Shown one piece after another: positions 55,806-64,000 of a DNA stretch of 64,000 bases. Both the position numbers and the translations under genes were made by a program. Under the pieces are notes generated by a model. That model worked only from the letters and a program-made list of their open reading frames with translations. It had not been told where the DNA came from and ran no database searches. The stretch's first letter is position 1. The number at the start of each line of letters is the position of its first letter. The DNA comes from JAIVJG01 sp964236735 (GTDB lineage Bacteria > Acidobacteriota > Blastocatellia > Pyrinomonadales > Pyrinomonadaceae), in contig CAXSFM010000002.1 of NCBI GenBank assembly GCA_964236735.1, positions 310,001 to 374,000 of the forward strand, written 5' to 3'.

Positions 55806-56555
55806 ATGAAATTATTCTGGCAGCGAACAATCGCGCCCGCGTTCTGTCTCGCGCTGGCGATGGTGTGTCTGACGCCGTCACCGGCTCAGGCGGTGGCGCA
55901 AAAGACGAAGACGACGAAGGTGACGAAGATCGTCCGCAAGAGGGCAGGCGATGCCGCGCGCCACTCGAACAGCGCGGCGCAGGTTCTCAATCAAGTGATG
56001 GCCGTGCCGGACAAGGCGATCCCGCGCGATTTGATTGACGGAGCGGAGGCCGTCGTCATCTGTCCCGGCGTCCTCAAGGCCGCTTTCATCGTCGGCGGTC
56101 GCAACGGCGATTGCGTCATCAGCCGCCGCCTCGTCAATCGCGGCTGGAGCGCGCCCGTTTTTTACAACATGACGGGCGGCAGTTTCGGCGCGCAGATCGG
56201 CGGCTCCTCGACCGACTACGTTTTGCTGTTGATGAACGAGGGCGCGCTCAAAGGTTTGACGGAAGATAAGTTTGAAATCGGCGGAGAAGCGGAGGCCGCC
56301 GCCGGCCCCGTCGGGCGCACGGCGGGCGCGAGCACCGACGCGAAGTTGAGCGCGGGCATCCTGACATACTCGCGCAGCAAAGGAGCTTTTCTCGGCGTCT
56401 CTTTGAAGGGCGTCGCGATTACGCCCGACAACGATCTCAACGAAGCTTTTTACGGCAAGAAGGCTGCGGAGTTGATCGCGAGCCGCGAAGATGCGCCCGT
56501 GCCGACGATGGTGCGCGTGTTGCCTCTCGCGCTCAGTCGCTATTCAAAACGCTAG
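55806..56555 (+). CDS. SYLF-domain (Ysc84-like) exported protein, first of a tandem pair
   Basis: 249 residues: signal peptide (FCLALAMVCLTPSPAQAVA), a basic linker and a complete SYLF lipid-binding domain with VMAVPDKAIPRDLIDGAEAV, VICPGVLKAAFIVGGR, GGSFGAQIGGSSTDYVLLLM and AEAAAGPVGRTAG. The eukaryotic SYLF domain binds phosphoinositides; the bacterial role is unclear but probably envelope lipid binding. GGAG before the ATG decides the start over an upstream in-frame extension that crosses the terminator. Followed after 103 bases by a close paralogue. Confidence 0.88.
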   Translation: MKLFWQRTIAPAFCLALAMVCLTPSPAQAVAQKTKTTKVTKIVRKRAGDAARHSNSAAQVLNQVMAVPDKAIPRDLIDGAEAVVICPGVLKAAFIVGGRNGDCVISRRLVNRGWSAPVFYNMTGGSFGAQIGGSSTDYVLLLMNEGALKGLTEDKFEIGGEAEAAAGPVGRTAGASTDAKLSAGILTYSRSKGAFLGVSLKGVAITPDNDLNEAFYGKKAAELIASREDAPVPTMVRVLPLALSRYSKR

Positions 56556-56658
56556 ACAGCCTGTGTCGGGATGAAGTTAAAAGAGACGGCGCGGATGCTC
56601 GTGCGCGAGATTGATGCGGGGGCGTCCGCGCTTCGTTAAAAAAATTGAAGGAGATCGG

Positions 56659-57441
56659 ATGAAATTTTCGATGCAGAGAATCATGTTGCTTGCCGTTGCG
56701 CTCGTCGTCGTCATCAGCGCGACGGCGGCGCAAATCTTCGCGAACGCACAGGAGCAGCCGGCGCAGCAGACTGAGAGACAGCGCCGCGCCGTCAAGCCCG
56801 TCTCGCACGCGAGCGCGAAGCAATTAAAGGAGGCCGCGAAGAAGGCCGAGAGCGCGTCGCGCGTCTTCGATCAAATCATGGACACGCCGGATCGCTCGAT
56901 TCCGAAAGAGTTGCTCGCGAAGGCCGAAGCCGTCGCCGTCTTTCCCGGCGTCCTGAAAGCGGGACTCGGCATCGGCGGTCGTGGCGGCAGCGGCATCATC
57001 AGCCGGCGCATCACGGGCGGATGGAGCGCGCCTGCCTTTTTCAAGATGGGCGGCGTCAGCATCGGCCCGCAAATCGGCGCGTCGAAGACTGACTTCGTGC
57101 TGCTGTTTATGAACGAAGACGCTTTGAAGGGACTGCTTGAAGACAAGCTCGAAATCGGAGGCGAAGCGAGCGCGGCGGCTGGCCCCGTCGGGCGCGCAGC
57201 CAGCGCGACGACGAATCTTACGCTCGACGCGGGCATCCTCTCTTACTCGCGCAGCAAGGGACTCTTCGCCGGCCTCGAATTGAAGGGCGCGATCATCAAC
57301 CCTGATAACAATCTCAACGAAGCCGTCTATGGTTTGAAGGCTAAAGATTTCTTGACGGGCAGCAACAAGCTCAACCTCGCCGACGTGCCGACCGGCGTCA
57401 TCATCTTTCCCAACACGCTCGCGCGCTACTCGATAAAGTGA
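56659..57441 (+). CDS. SYLF-domain exported protein, second of the pair
   Basis: 260 residues. Signal peptide IMLLAVALVVVISATAAQIF, a Gln/Arg-rich linker (QEQPAQQTERQRRAVKPV), then a SYLF domain very like the gene before (IMDTPDRSIPKELLAKAEAV, GGVSIGPQIGASKTDFVLLF, ASAAAGPVGRAASA). AAGGAGATCGG precedes the ATG. The two genes arose by tandem duplication; this copy has a longer C-terminal tail (LNLADVPTGVIIFPNTLARY). Probably in one operon with the first. Confidence 0.88.
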   Translation: MKFSMQRIMLLAVALVVVISATAAQIFANAQEQPAQQTERQRRAVKPVSHASAKQLKEAAKKAESASRVFDQIMDTPDRSIPKELLAKAEAVAVFPGVLKAGLGIGGRGGSGIISRRITGGWSAPAFFKMGGVSIGPQIGASKTDFVLLFMNEDALKGLLEDKLEIGGEASAAAGPVGRAASATTNLTLDAGILSYSRSKGLFAGLELKGAIINPDNNLNEAVYGLKAKDFLTGSNKLNLADVPTGVIIFPNTLARYSIK

Positions 57442-57443
57442 AT

Positions 57444-57517
57444 GATGAATGCGGAATGATGAGTGATGAATTTATGGCAGAGCTATTTTTCTTTCACTCA
57501 TCACTGCGGCATTCATC
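57444..57517. repeat. Imperfect palindrome of GATGAGTG units
   Basis: GATGAATGCGGAATGATGAG (57444-57463, continuing TGA) is mirrored imperfectly by TCACTCATCACTGCGGCATT (57494-57513, continuing CATC). The units are related to the heptamer at 1763-1794. It lies directly after the SYLF pair and may terminate it. Confidence 0.65.
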
Positions 57518-57631
57518 GTTTAACTTGACGCTTTCGTTCGCGCGCACATAGAATCCATCTCGCCCCCCCAAGGCATTCCGACGCGATACTCAAACGAGCG
57601 TCGGCTTCACCCGTAGAGGTTGAGCGAATTC

Positions 57632-58255
57632 ATGCACCCACGCACGCAGAGACAGAAAGAGATTCTCGAATACATCACGCGCTTCATCGAGCGTCACGGC
57701 TACGAACCTTCCTACGCGCAAATCGCCAGACAGTTTCGCGTCTCGTCGAAGGCGACTATCGCCAAACACATCGAAGCGTTGGAGCGTCAGGGACTGCTCT
57801 CGCGCCGCCGCGCCGATGGCGGCTTCGGCTTGAGCGTGCCGGAAGAGGAAGTTGACGTGGCCGCGACGTGCGAAGTGCCTCTGCTCGGACGCATCGCGGC
57901 GGGCGCGCCGATTGACACGGTGGTCGAGCGCGAGACGGTGACGATCCCGCGCTTCCTGCTCGGTCGCGTCAAACCGAATCGCGTCTATGCGCTGCGCGTC
58001 GCAGGCGACTCGATGATTGACGAGCACATCTGCGACGGCGACATCGCGCTCATCGAGAATCGGACGGAAGCGCGCGACGGAGAGATCGTTGTCGCCCTCG
58101 TTGACAACAGCCGCGCGACGCTCAAGCGTCTCTTTCGTCACGGGCCGGAAATCGAATTGCGTCCCGCCAACTCGCAGCTTGCGCCTTTGCGTCTCCACGC
58201 CTCGCAGGTCATCGTGCAGGGAATCTTTCGTGGCCTGCTGCGTCCGGCGTCGTAA
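57632..58255 (+). CDS. lexA: LexA repressor
   Basis: 207 residues, normal length. The winged-helix DNA-binding domain (TQRQKEILEYITRFIERHGY, EPSYAQIARQFRVSSKATI) is followed by the self-cleaving peptidase domain. It has the cleavage pair Ala90-Gly91 (GRIAAGAPI), nucleophile Ser127 (VAGDSMID) and general base Lys165 (RATLKRLF). It represses the SOS regulon and cleaves itself when bound to RecA filaments. The ATG at 57632 was preferred over an in-frame TTG four codons earlier. I could not recognise a LexA box with confidence in the short upstream region. Confidence 0.95.
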   Translation: MHPRTQRQKEILEYITRFIERHGYEPSYAQIARQFRVSSKATIAKHIEALERQGLLSRRRADGGFGLSVPEEEVDVAATCEVPLLGRIAAGAPIDTVVERETVTIPRFLLGRVKPNRVYALRVAGDSMIDEHICDGDIALIENRTEARDGEIVVALVDNSRATLKRLFRHGPEIELRPANSQLAPLRLHASQVIVQGIFRGLLRPAS

Positions 58256-58286
58256 AGTTTGACCAACCTCGTGACTTACGAAAATG

Positions 58287-58320
58287 AAGGGCGCGGCAAG
58301 ATGATGCCGCGCCCTTTCGT
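58287..58320 (+). terminator. Intrinsic terminator of lexA
   Basis: Perfect 12-bp stem AAGGGCGCGGCA (58287-58298) / 58305-58316, 6-base loop, then a short T/C-rich tail, 32 bases after the lexA stop. Confidence 0.75.
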
Positions 58321-58437
58321 TCCGATATGCCGTTCTCCGTCCGAATAGTTGTTTGCGATGACGATGTGACGCTTCTTTACGCTGCCCGGCGTCTTTGCGT
58401 GATCGTGGTTTGTTGTCAACGAACACGCCACCGCCAT

Positions 58438-58605
58438 TATAGCGGTTTGCGATTGAGTGAGAGTTGAGAGAAAGAATGTTCACCACAGAGGACACAGAGG
58501 GGCACAGAGGCATTGTAGAGGAGACAATCAAATCTCAGCCTTTCCTCTGTGCCTCTGTGTCCTCTGTGGTTAATCTCCGGTCACATTCATTTGCAATCCG
58601 CAGTA
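58438..58605 (-). repeat. 170-bp-class palindromic element, copy D
   Basis: 168 bases in the opposite orientation to copies A-C: begins TATAGCGGTTTGCGATTG and ends TTGCAATCCGCAGTA. The ACCACAGAGGACACAGAG / CTCTGTGTCCTCTGTGG arms are nearly perfect. The rest of 58321-58807 outside it shows no gene; AAAGGAG before the next ATG is the only other feature. Confidence 0.9.
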
Positions 58606-58807
58606 AGTAACGTAAGCGAACATCGCGCGCCCTCTGTCTGTACGGGTTTGTGAGCGATTCTCATTGCCGTGTGCGGCTAAATGCTGCCGTCGTCGCGCCT
58701 CCGCGCTGGCATACGGCTTGCCGCTTCTTTCTCTCAAAGACACACATAAAAATCAGGGATGCCGGCGACACGGCTCGTCTCTGTATGAATATCAAAGGAG
58801 CAAAAAG

Positions 58808-59902
58808 ATGTCAGAAAAAAGTCAGACAAAGAAGGTCGCCATCCTCATCGAGAACGATGTCGAGGACAGCGAATTTCAAATACCTTATGCGGCGTTGCAG
58901 CAGGCGGGCGCGGAAGTGACCGTGCTCGGCTCGCGCCTGAGCGAGAAGTACACGGGCAAGCAGGGCAAACTTTCCATCGCGGCTGACGCGACGACGACCG
59001 ACGCGCGCGCCGAAGACTTCGACGCCATCATCATTCCCGGCGGCGCAGCTCCCGACAAGATGCGTACCAACATGAAGACCGTGCGCTTCGTCAAGGATGC
59101 TTCGGAGCGAGGCAAGCTCATCGCCGCCGTCTGCCACGGGCCGCAGTTGCTCATCGAAGCCAACCTGCTCAAGGGCAAGCGCGCGACGGGCTTTCGCGCG
59201 ATCCGCAAAGACATGCAGAACGCGGGCGCGAATTACGAGAACGCACCGGTCGTCGAGGACGGCAATCTCATCACGTCGCGTCGCCCGTCGGATTTGTCGC
59301 ACTTCACGGTGGCCATCCTGCGCCATCTGAATTTGAGCATCAAAGACACCGTGCTGCCGAACGAGAAGGATACAACCGATGAATGGTGGCAACTGGCGGA
59401 GCAGTGGGGCGGGCAGGGGAAAGATGAAATCGTCGCCGGCATCAACACTGCGATTCGCGGCGAGCGTTATGCGCTGACGGCCTTCGAGCATTACGCGGAG
59501 AAGGCGACCGACGCGGGCATCAAGTCTCTATTTGAGGATGTGGTGACGAACAAGCGTCGCCACGTTCAGATGCTCGAAACACGCCTGTCCGCGCTCGGTG
59601 GCAAGGAAGATTTTCAGGCGACGGGCAGCGGTGCGTGGGCGACTTTGAAGAGTTGGCTGCAATCAAACGACGACACCGCGCTCTTGCAACGCGCGATGGG
59701 CGATTTGCAGACCGGCGTCGTTGACGCTTTCAACTTGACTAACAATTTCACAGACCCTCTGACCGCCGCCGTCTTCGACCGCATCGAGGTTGACCTCGCA
59801 TCCAACGAGCAGCAAGTGGCCGACCTCTATCACGCGCGCCTTGCTAGCGATGAGAAGAAGAAGCCCGCGCAGCCGACGACGGGAGCCGCCGTCTCAGCCT
59901 GA
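58808..59902 (+). CDS. DJ-1/PfpI domain fused to a ferritin-like domain
   Basis: 364 residues. Residues 1-185 are a complete DJ-1/PfpI class I glutamine-amidotransferase-like domain. The nucleophile elbow is AAVCHGPQLLIEA (Cys109-His110), with IIIPGGAAPDKM and LITSRRPSDLSHF, as in intracellular PfpI proteases and deglycases. After a linker, residues ~215-340 form a ferritin-like four-helix bundle of the DUF2383/PA2169 kind (GERYALTAFEHYAEKATDAG, VTNKRRHVQMLETRLS) with acidic and His residues that may hold metal. The tail is Lys/Pro/Ala-rich. CAAAGGAG before the ATG decides the start against a 48-codon upstream extension. Likely an oxidative or general stress protein. Confidence 0.87.
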   Translation: MSEKSQTKKVAILIENDVEDSEFQIPYAALQQAGAEVTVLGSRLSEKYTGKQGKLSIAADATTTDARAEDFDAIIIPGGAAPDKMRTNMKTVRFVKDASERGKLIAAVCHGPQLLIEANLLKGKRATGFRAIRKDMQNAGANYENAPVVEDGNLITSRRPSDLSHFTVAILRHLNLSIKDTVLPNEKDTTDEWWQLAEQWGGQGKDEIVAGINTAIRGERYALTAFEHYAEKATDAGIKSLFEDVVTNKRRHVQMLETRLSALGGKEDFQATGSGAWATLKSWLQSNDDTALLQRAMGDLQTGVVDAFNLTNNFTDPLTAAVFDRIEVDLASNEQQVADLYHARLASDEKKKPAQPTTGAAVSA

Positions 59903-59931
59903 CGTGACAGGTTGGAAATTAAAAACAAGTT

Positions 59932-59976
59932 AAGGAGAAGACAAGGCCGTCGCGCTTTGCCTTCTCCTTTCTTTTT
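59932..59976 (+). terminator. Intrinsic terminator of the PfpI-ferritin gene
   Basis: AAGGAGAAG (59932-59940) pairs with CTTCTCCTT (59961-59969), extended inward by CAA/TTG with one mismatch. CTTTCTTTTT follows on the plus strand. It also lies at the end of the convergent mscL gene. Confidence 0.8.
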
Positions 59977-59990
59977 CTCGCAGGCGGCGC

Positions 59991-60440
59991 TCAGGCGGCT
60001 TGTAAATCAATTGTGCAGTCCTTGCAGCGCGTGGCCTTGAGCGGGATGGTCGAGAGACAAAAAGGGCACGTCTTCGTCGTCGGCTCACCTGACGCCGCGT
60101 TCTGTTTGCTCCACATGCGATTGACGGCGCGCACGACGAAGAAGAGGACGAGCGCGATCACGAGGAACGTGATGATGTCGTTGAAAAATTGCCCGTAGGC
60201 GATGACGGGGACGCTTCTCGCTTTGGCGTCGGCGAGTGAAGTTGGAATGCCCTTTGATTTATCGAGGACGTAGAAGAGATTGGAGAAATCCACCGGGCCG
60301 AGCGCGACGCCGATGGGCGGCATCAAAACTCCTTCCACCAGCGAAGTCACGATTTTGCCGAAGGCCGCGCCGATCATCACGCCGATGGCGAGGTCAACGA
60401 CGTTGCCGCGCGCGATAAATTCGCGGAACTCTTTGAACAT
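59991..60440 (-). CDS. mscL: Large-conductance mechanosensitive channel with zinc-ribbon tail
   Basis: 149 residues. The first ~100 are MscL: amphipathic start MFKEFREFIARGNVVDLAIG, first pore helix VMIGAAFGKIVTSLVEGVLM-PP, a periplasmic loop with IPTSLADAKARSVPVIAYG, and a second helix NDIITFLVIALVLFFVVRAV. A pentameric safety valve that opens under membrane tension. The tail departs from the usual helical bundle and ends in a four-Cys zinc ribbon (CPFCLSTIPLKATRCKDC). GGAGACAAC before the ATG at 60438-60440 decides the start over a 20-codon extension. Confidence 0.93.
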   Translation of the reverse strand: MFKEFREFIARGNVVDLAIGVMIGAAFGKIVTSLVEGVLMPPIGVALGPVDFSNLFYVLDKSKGIPTSLADAKARSVPVIAYGQFFNDIITFLVIALVLFFVVRAVNRMWSKQNAASGEPTTKTCPFCLSTIPLKATRCKDCTIDLQAA

Positions 60441-60786
60441 TTGTCTGTTGTCTCCGTGAGTAAAAATTCGTTCGTTAAAACAAGTAGGCTTGTATGGCAA
60501 ATCACGCCCGCCGTCAATCGCGAGAGCACCTTTCGCTCGTCAGTCATTTTCAGTTTGATTGAACGAAACATTTCAAGATGACCTCTCCGGTCAGGCGACG
60601 CCTCACACGATTAGACTCAAAAAGGCAGTAAAAGACAGTAAAAGCCTCAAATTGAGGCGCGGCATGGTCGTTGCACTTGGGAAGCGCGGCGAAAATTTCA
60701 TTTTGATATTTCGCACAAGGGGTCAGTCGGAACGGTGAAGCGCGGCCAGCAAGTTGAGCGCGAACGCCGGACAGTTGAACGTCGCT

Positions 60787-62751
60787 ATGAAGAAACAGAA
60801 AACTCACCAGAGCATCTTTCTCATCGTCATCCTTTCGTGCCTGTGCATTGCCGGACTTCCGTTGCAGTGGTCTTCGCGCGCAGTTGTCGCAGCGGCGCAC
60901 TCGAAGTCCGTGAAGTCGAAGATGTCGGGCGATCTCAAGGACAAGGCGAAGAAAAAAGATACGGTGCGCGTCATCATCCAAACCACTTCCGACAAGGAAG
61001 ACGAAGATTCGCCGGAATTAACTTCCGACATTGGCCGTCGGAAAGGCTCGGTCAGAGGTAAATATCAAGAGGTCAGTGCCGTCGCGGCGGAAGTGCCCGG
61101 CGACGAGTTGGAAGAATTATCGCAGCGCGATGATGTCGCATACATCTCGCCTGACAGACCGACGCAGCAGGCCGGCCATCTGGAAGTGACGACGGGCGCG
61201 AGCCTCGTCAGAAATTACGGGACGACTGCGACGGGCAAGATAGACGGGCGCGGCATCGGCATCGCCATCCTCGATTCGGGCGTCCGTCAAAGTCATCACG
61301 CTTTCCTCGATACGAGTTCGCCGAATAATCTGAAATCGAGAATCGTCGCCAGCGTGAATTTTTACAGCGGCGACGCTAAGAAAATCACCGATGACGCATA
61401 CGGCCATGGCACGCACGTCGCGGCGATTGCGGCTGGCAATTCGCACGTCGCCAACGGCGCGTACACAGGGATCGCTCCGCAAGCCAACATCATCAACGTC
61501 CGCGTGCTCGGCAACGACGGCAGCGGCTCGACCTCCGACGCGCTCGCCGCTATCCACTGGATTATCAAGCACCGCGCGGAATACAACATCCGCGTGATGA
61601 ACTTCAGCATGGGCGCGGTCGCCGTGGACTCGTACACGAAAGACCCTCTGTGCAAGGCTGCGGAGCGCGCGTGGAAGAAAGGTATCGTCGTCGTCGCGGC
61701 GGCGGGCAATTCCGGGAAGGACGAGCGCGGGCGAAAAATTTACGGCGCGATTCACTCGCCCGGCACAGACCCGACGGTCATCACGGTCGGCGCGGTCAAC
61801 ACCTTCGGCAGCGATGGGCGCAGCGACGACGGCGTCGCGACTTACAGTTCGCGCGGCCCGACACGCGGCTCCACGGAGGAAGGCGAGAGCGGCAAAAAAC
61901 ATTTCGACAACATCATCAAGCCAGACCTCGTCGCGCCCGGCAATAAGATTATCTCCGCCGAAGCCGTCAACAGTTCTCTGATTAAAGAGAATCCGCAACT
62001 CGACGTGACGACCGCGTCAAACAAAGATTCGCACAGCATGATGTACCTGTCGGGGACTTCGATGGCTTCGCCGGCGGTGGCGGGCGCGGCGGCGCTCATC
62101 ATTCAGCGCAATCCGAAGCTGACGCCGAACATGGTCAAAGCCGTGCTGGAAATGACGGCGCAACCGCTCGCGGGCTTCAACACACTGGAGCAGGGCGCAG
62201 GCCAACTTAACGTCGAGGGCGCGGTGCGGCTCGCCGGACTCATCCGCACAGACTTGTCCGCGAACACGCTCGCCGGCTCGCCTCTGCTCGTCGGCAACGC
62301 TCCGGCGCAGCGCACGACCATCGCGGGCTACACGTTCACTTGGGGCGGTGGGCTGTTGCAGAAATGGAACGTCATCAGCGGCGCAGGGTTGTTGACGAAG
62401 TATCAAAACATTTACGGCTCCGACGCGAAGATGTCTGAGGGCGTGATGCTCGCGGGCGGCGTGATGCTCAACGACGGGTCGCTCCTGACGGACGGCATCA
62501 CACTCTCGGAAGGAGTCTTGCTCTCGGATGGAACCACGCTCAAGAGCGGCTCGCTTTTCGTCAGCGGCATCACCATCTCGGAAGGAGTCCTCCTCTCGGA
62601 TGGAGTGTTGATGGCGGACGGCGGCAAGCTGACCTCCGACTCGACGGAGAGCGGGACGCAAGCGTCCGCGACTTTCAGCGAGCATTCAGTGCTGATCGAA
62701 GGCGATCCCGGCGTCTGCATGAGCGCGGCGCAGGATAACGTCAACTGGTAG
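60787..62751 (+). CDS. Secreted subtilisin-like serine protease (S8) with SEGVLLSDG repeats
   Basis: 654 residues. A signal peptide (IFLIVILSCLCIAGLPLQW) and an I9-like propeptide (~50-120, VRVIIQTTSDKED) are followed by the S8 catalytic domain. The triad is Asp163 (GIAILDSGVRQ), His207 (YGHGTHVAAIA) and Ser425 (YLSGTSMASPAVAG), with the oxyanion Asn in VVAAAGNSGKD. After the protease come ~100 residues of short repeats such as TLSEGVLLSDG, TISEGVLLSDG, EGVMLAGGVML, likely a beta-solenoid or fibre-like stalk, and a short tail with one Cys. The start at ATG 60787 is chosen because it opens the signal peptide; no strong ribosome site is visible. A hairpin follows 70 bases later. Confidence 0.92.
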   Translation: MKKQKTHQSIFLIVILSCLCIAGLPLQWSSRAVVAAAHSKSVKSKMSGDLKDKAKKKDTVRVIIQTTSDKEDEDSPELTSDIGRRKGSVRGKYQEVSAVAAEVPGDELEELSQRDDVAYISPDRPTQQAGHLEVTTGASLVRNYGTTATGKIDGRGIGIAILDSGVRQSHHAFLDTSSPNNLKSRIVASVNFYSGDAKKITDDAYGHGTHVAAIAAGNSHVANGAYTGIAPQANIINVRVLGNDGSGSTSDALAAIHWIIKHRAEYNIRVMNFSMGAVAVDSYTKDPLCKAAERAWKKGIVVVAAAGNSGKDERGRKIYGAIHSPGTDPTVITVGAVNTFGSDGRSDDGVATYSSRGPTRGSTEEGESGKKHFDNIIKPDLVAPGNKIISAEAVNSSLIKENPQLDVTTASNKDSHSMMYLSGTSMASPAVAGAAALIIQRNPKLTPNMVKAVLEMTAQPLAGFNTLEQGAGQLNVEGAVRLAGLIRTDLSANTLAGSPLLVGNAPAQRTTIAGYTFTWGGGLLQKWNVISGAGLLTKYQNIYGSDAKMSEGVMLAGGVMLNDGSLLTDGITLSEGVLLSDGTTLKSGSLFVSGITISEGVLLSDGVLMADGGKLTSDSTESGTQASATFSEHSVLIEGDPGVCMSAAQDNVNW

Positions 62752-62821
62752 TATCACCGTCCAGAATCATCGCTGCCATTTCGACGAAAACATCGCTCGA
62801 CAGGCGCGCCTTGATTTGCCT

Positions 62822-62864
62822 CGCACAGTCACGAGTTGAGTCAAGCTCTGCTCGTGACTGTGCG
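62822..62864 (+). terminator. Hairpin after the S8 protease gene
   Basis: Perfect 14-bp stem CGCACAGTCACGAG (62822-62835) / 62851-62864, 15-base loop; the T-run after it is weak. The following 260 bases up to the next start hold nothing recognised. Confidence 0.6.
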
Positions 62865-63126
62865 GTCATTCTGGCGTGCCGGTCTGTCAACCTGACTAAA
62901 TTACTCTCAACGTGAGAAATTCCTGCCCCGCTTCCTCAAGATGAAACGGCTAATTTGAAGGACTTAGCCTGTTGCACCACATCGGCACAATGATTGCCAC
63001 TGAATTCGCGCGCGTGTTGCCGCGCAGAGTTGAAGGGCACATGCGACCAATCTCGCGTGTACGTCAAATCCTCCCGATTCGAGTTCGATCCCACAGAACA
63101 TTCAAGAAAAGTTTTTGCTAAAAACT

Positions 63127-64000
63127 GTGAACAGGAAAAGCGTAGCTATCCCGTATCAGTGGCTCGTCATCGTACTCGGTGCGGCGACGACGCTCTACTC
63201 TCTGTATCGTCTCTCTCAGACGCCCGTTGACCTGCGCTTCGTGCTGCTGACGCTGGTGACGGTTGCCGTCGGCTCGCGCATCACGATTCAGATTCCGCGC
63301 GACAAAGGCAAAATCTCGGTCTCGGATACTTTCGTCTTCCTCGCCATCCTCCTCTTCGGACTTTATCCTGCCGTCCTGCTGGCCGCGAGCGAGGCGTTTT
63401 TCTCTTCGCGCCGCTTCTGCAAAAAAAGGGTCACGGTTTTTTTCAACGCGGCGGTGATGGCCTGTTCCACTTTCGTCACCGTGTGGCTGCTGCATCGTTT
63501 CTTCGGCTCGGAAGTTGATCTGCGCGGCGGTTACTCGGCCAACTACATCATCGGCATTTGCTTCGCGGGGCTGGTGCAGTTCGCCGTCAACTCCGGGATG
63601 GTGGCGTGCGGTTATGCGCTGCGTGCCGGCGCGAAGTTCTGGCAAACGTGGCGCAAGCATTTCCTCTGGACTTCCGTCTCCTACTTCGCGGGCGCGTCCG
63701 CCGCCGGCATCATCGCCCGGCTCATTGACACGCTCGGCTTCTATGCGTTGCTGGCGACGACGCCGATTATCGTCATCGTCTATTTCACGTACTGGACTTA
63801 TCTCAAGAACGTCGAGGCATCGGTCGCGCAGGCCGAGCAGGCAGAGAAGCACATGGCCGCGTTGCGCGAATCGGAAGAGCGTTTCCGCAGCGCATTTGAC
63901 CACGCGGCGGGCATGGCGCTCGTGGCCTCCGACGGGCGTTGGCTAAAGGTCAATCGCAGCCTCTGCGAGATGCTCGGTTTTACGGAAGTGGAGTTGCTGG
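63127..64000 (+). CDS. Integral-membrane sensor with PAS domain, 5' part
   Basis: 291 codons are present before the window ends, with no stop. Translation from the GTG at 63127 gives VNRKSVAIPYQWLVIVLGAA and about seven membrane segments up to residue ~225. The motif SRITIQIPRDKGKISVSDTF lies between segments two and three, as in the MASE-like membrane sensors of this phylum. A charged helix (EASVAQAEQAEKHMAALRES) leads into a PAS domain (ERFRSAFDHAAGMALVASDG). What follows, probably more PAS and GGDEF/EAL or histidine-kinase domains, lies outside the window. No good ribosome site; a TTG four codons upstream is an alternative start. Confidence 0.8.
   Translation, partial: MNRKSVAIPYQWLVIVLGAATTLYSLYRLSQTPVDLRFVLLTLVTVAVGSRITIQIPRDKGKISVSDTFVFLAILLFGLYPAVLLAASEAFFSSRRFCKKRVTVFFNAAVMACSTFVTVWLLHRFFGSEVDLRGGYSANYIIGICFAGLVQFAVNSGMVACGYALRAGAKFWQTWRKHFLWTSVSYFAGASAAGIIARLIDTLGFYALLATTPIIVIVYFTYWTYLKNVEASVAQAEQAEKHMAALRESEERFRSAFDHAAGMALVASDGRWLKVNRSLCEMLGFTEVELL

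Noticed and set aside
57620..57632. TTG start for LexA
   Set aside because: The ATG four codons later matches the usual LexA N-terminus (HPRTQRQKEIL) and normal length.

Overview
The window is a 64 kb, GC-rich, densely coded bacterial chromosome segment. The gene repertoire points to Acidobacteriota, probably class Blastocatellia. Evidence for this is the combination of beta-helix/Calx-beta/DUF4214 surface proteins, Ser/Thr kinases with the G-A-G-G-M-G loop, a giant beta-propeller sensor kinase, a sigma/anti-sigma/TPR-CHAT gene set, and housekeeping genes (leuS, lexA, pilT, ilvE, mscL) of a diderm type. The assignment rests on gene style and is an inference. There is no rRNA, no tRNA that I can recognise, no CRISPR array, no phage and no complete insertion sequence.

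Layout. 0-11.5 kb: tail of a DUF1059 gene, a GAF-GGDEF diguanylate cyclase, a FecR/fibronectin-III membrane protein, a TerC-family transporter, a candidate structured RNA, a PpiD-like membrane chaperone, a lamin-tail secreted protein, an unknown exported protein and a thiolase. 11.7-15 kb: a PD-(D/E)XK nuclease-like protein, then a zeta-toxin/partner pair sitting between two severely truncated Ser/Thr-kinase gene starts, then a SnoaL-like protein. 15.1-31.5 kb: the most unusual region. On the minus strand it has an SH3b/Cys-His protein and a 1065-residue protein of unknown family. Divergent from these are an ECF-like sigma factor, a 1214-residue anti-sigma-like/TM/TPR/CHAT protease, an unknown 290-residue protein and a stand-alone caspase-fold protease. 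A 1398-residue propeller histidine kinase and a LuxR-type response regulator follow. 32-47 kb: two paralogous loci, each made of a small secreted protein plus a huge beta-helix/Calx-beta/DUF4214 protein; in the second locus the small partner is reduced to a 47-codon remnant. Between them lie a zinc-ribbon/HExxH protein, pilT, ilvE, an M19 dipeptidase and a mini-GntR. 47.5-64 kb: leuS, a kinase-FGE fusion, a TlpA-like thioredoxin, two Cys-rich exported proteins, two SYLF proteins, lexA, a PfpI-ferritin fusion, mscL, an S8 protease and the start of an integral-membrane PAS sensor.

Spaces between genes hold several palindromic repeat families. There are four copies of a ~170-bp inverted-repeat element, one 69-bp element with perfect 17-bp ends and an exact 8-bp direct duplication of its flanks, one 78-bp near-perfect palindrome, and three copies of a GGCAAAAGT-type palindrome that may act as terminators.

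How the genes may work together. The 15-31 kb region reads as a signalling and proteolysis island. The sigma factor would be held by the N-terminal anti-sigma-like part of the CHAT protein, whose TPR and CHAT parts lie beyond a single membrane segment. Two proteins of unknown family and a second caspase-fold protease would be candidate substrates or effectors, and the adjacent two-component pair a candidate controller. This is a hypothesis from gene order, topology and conserved residues only.
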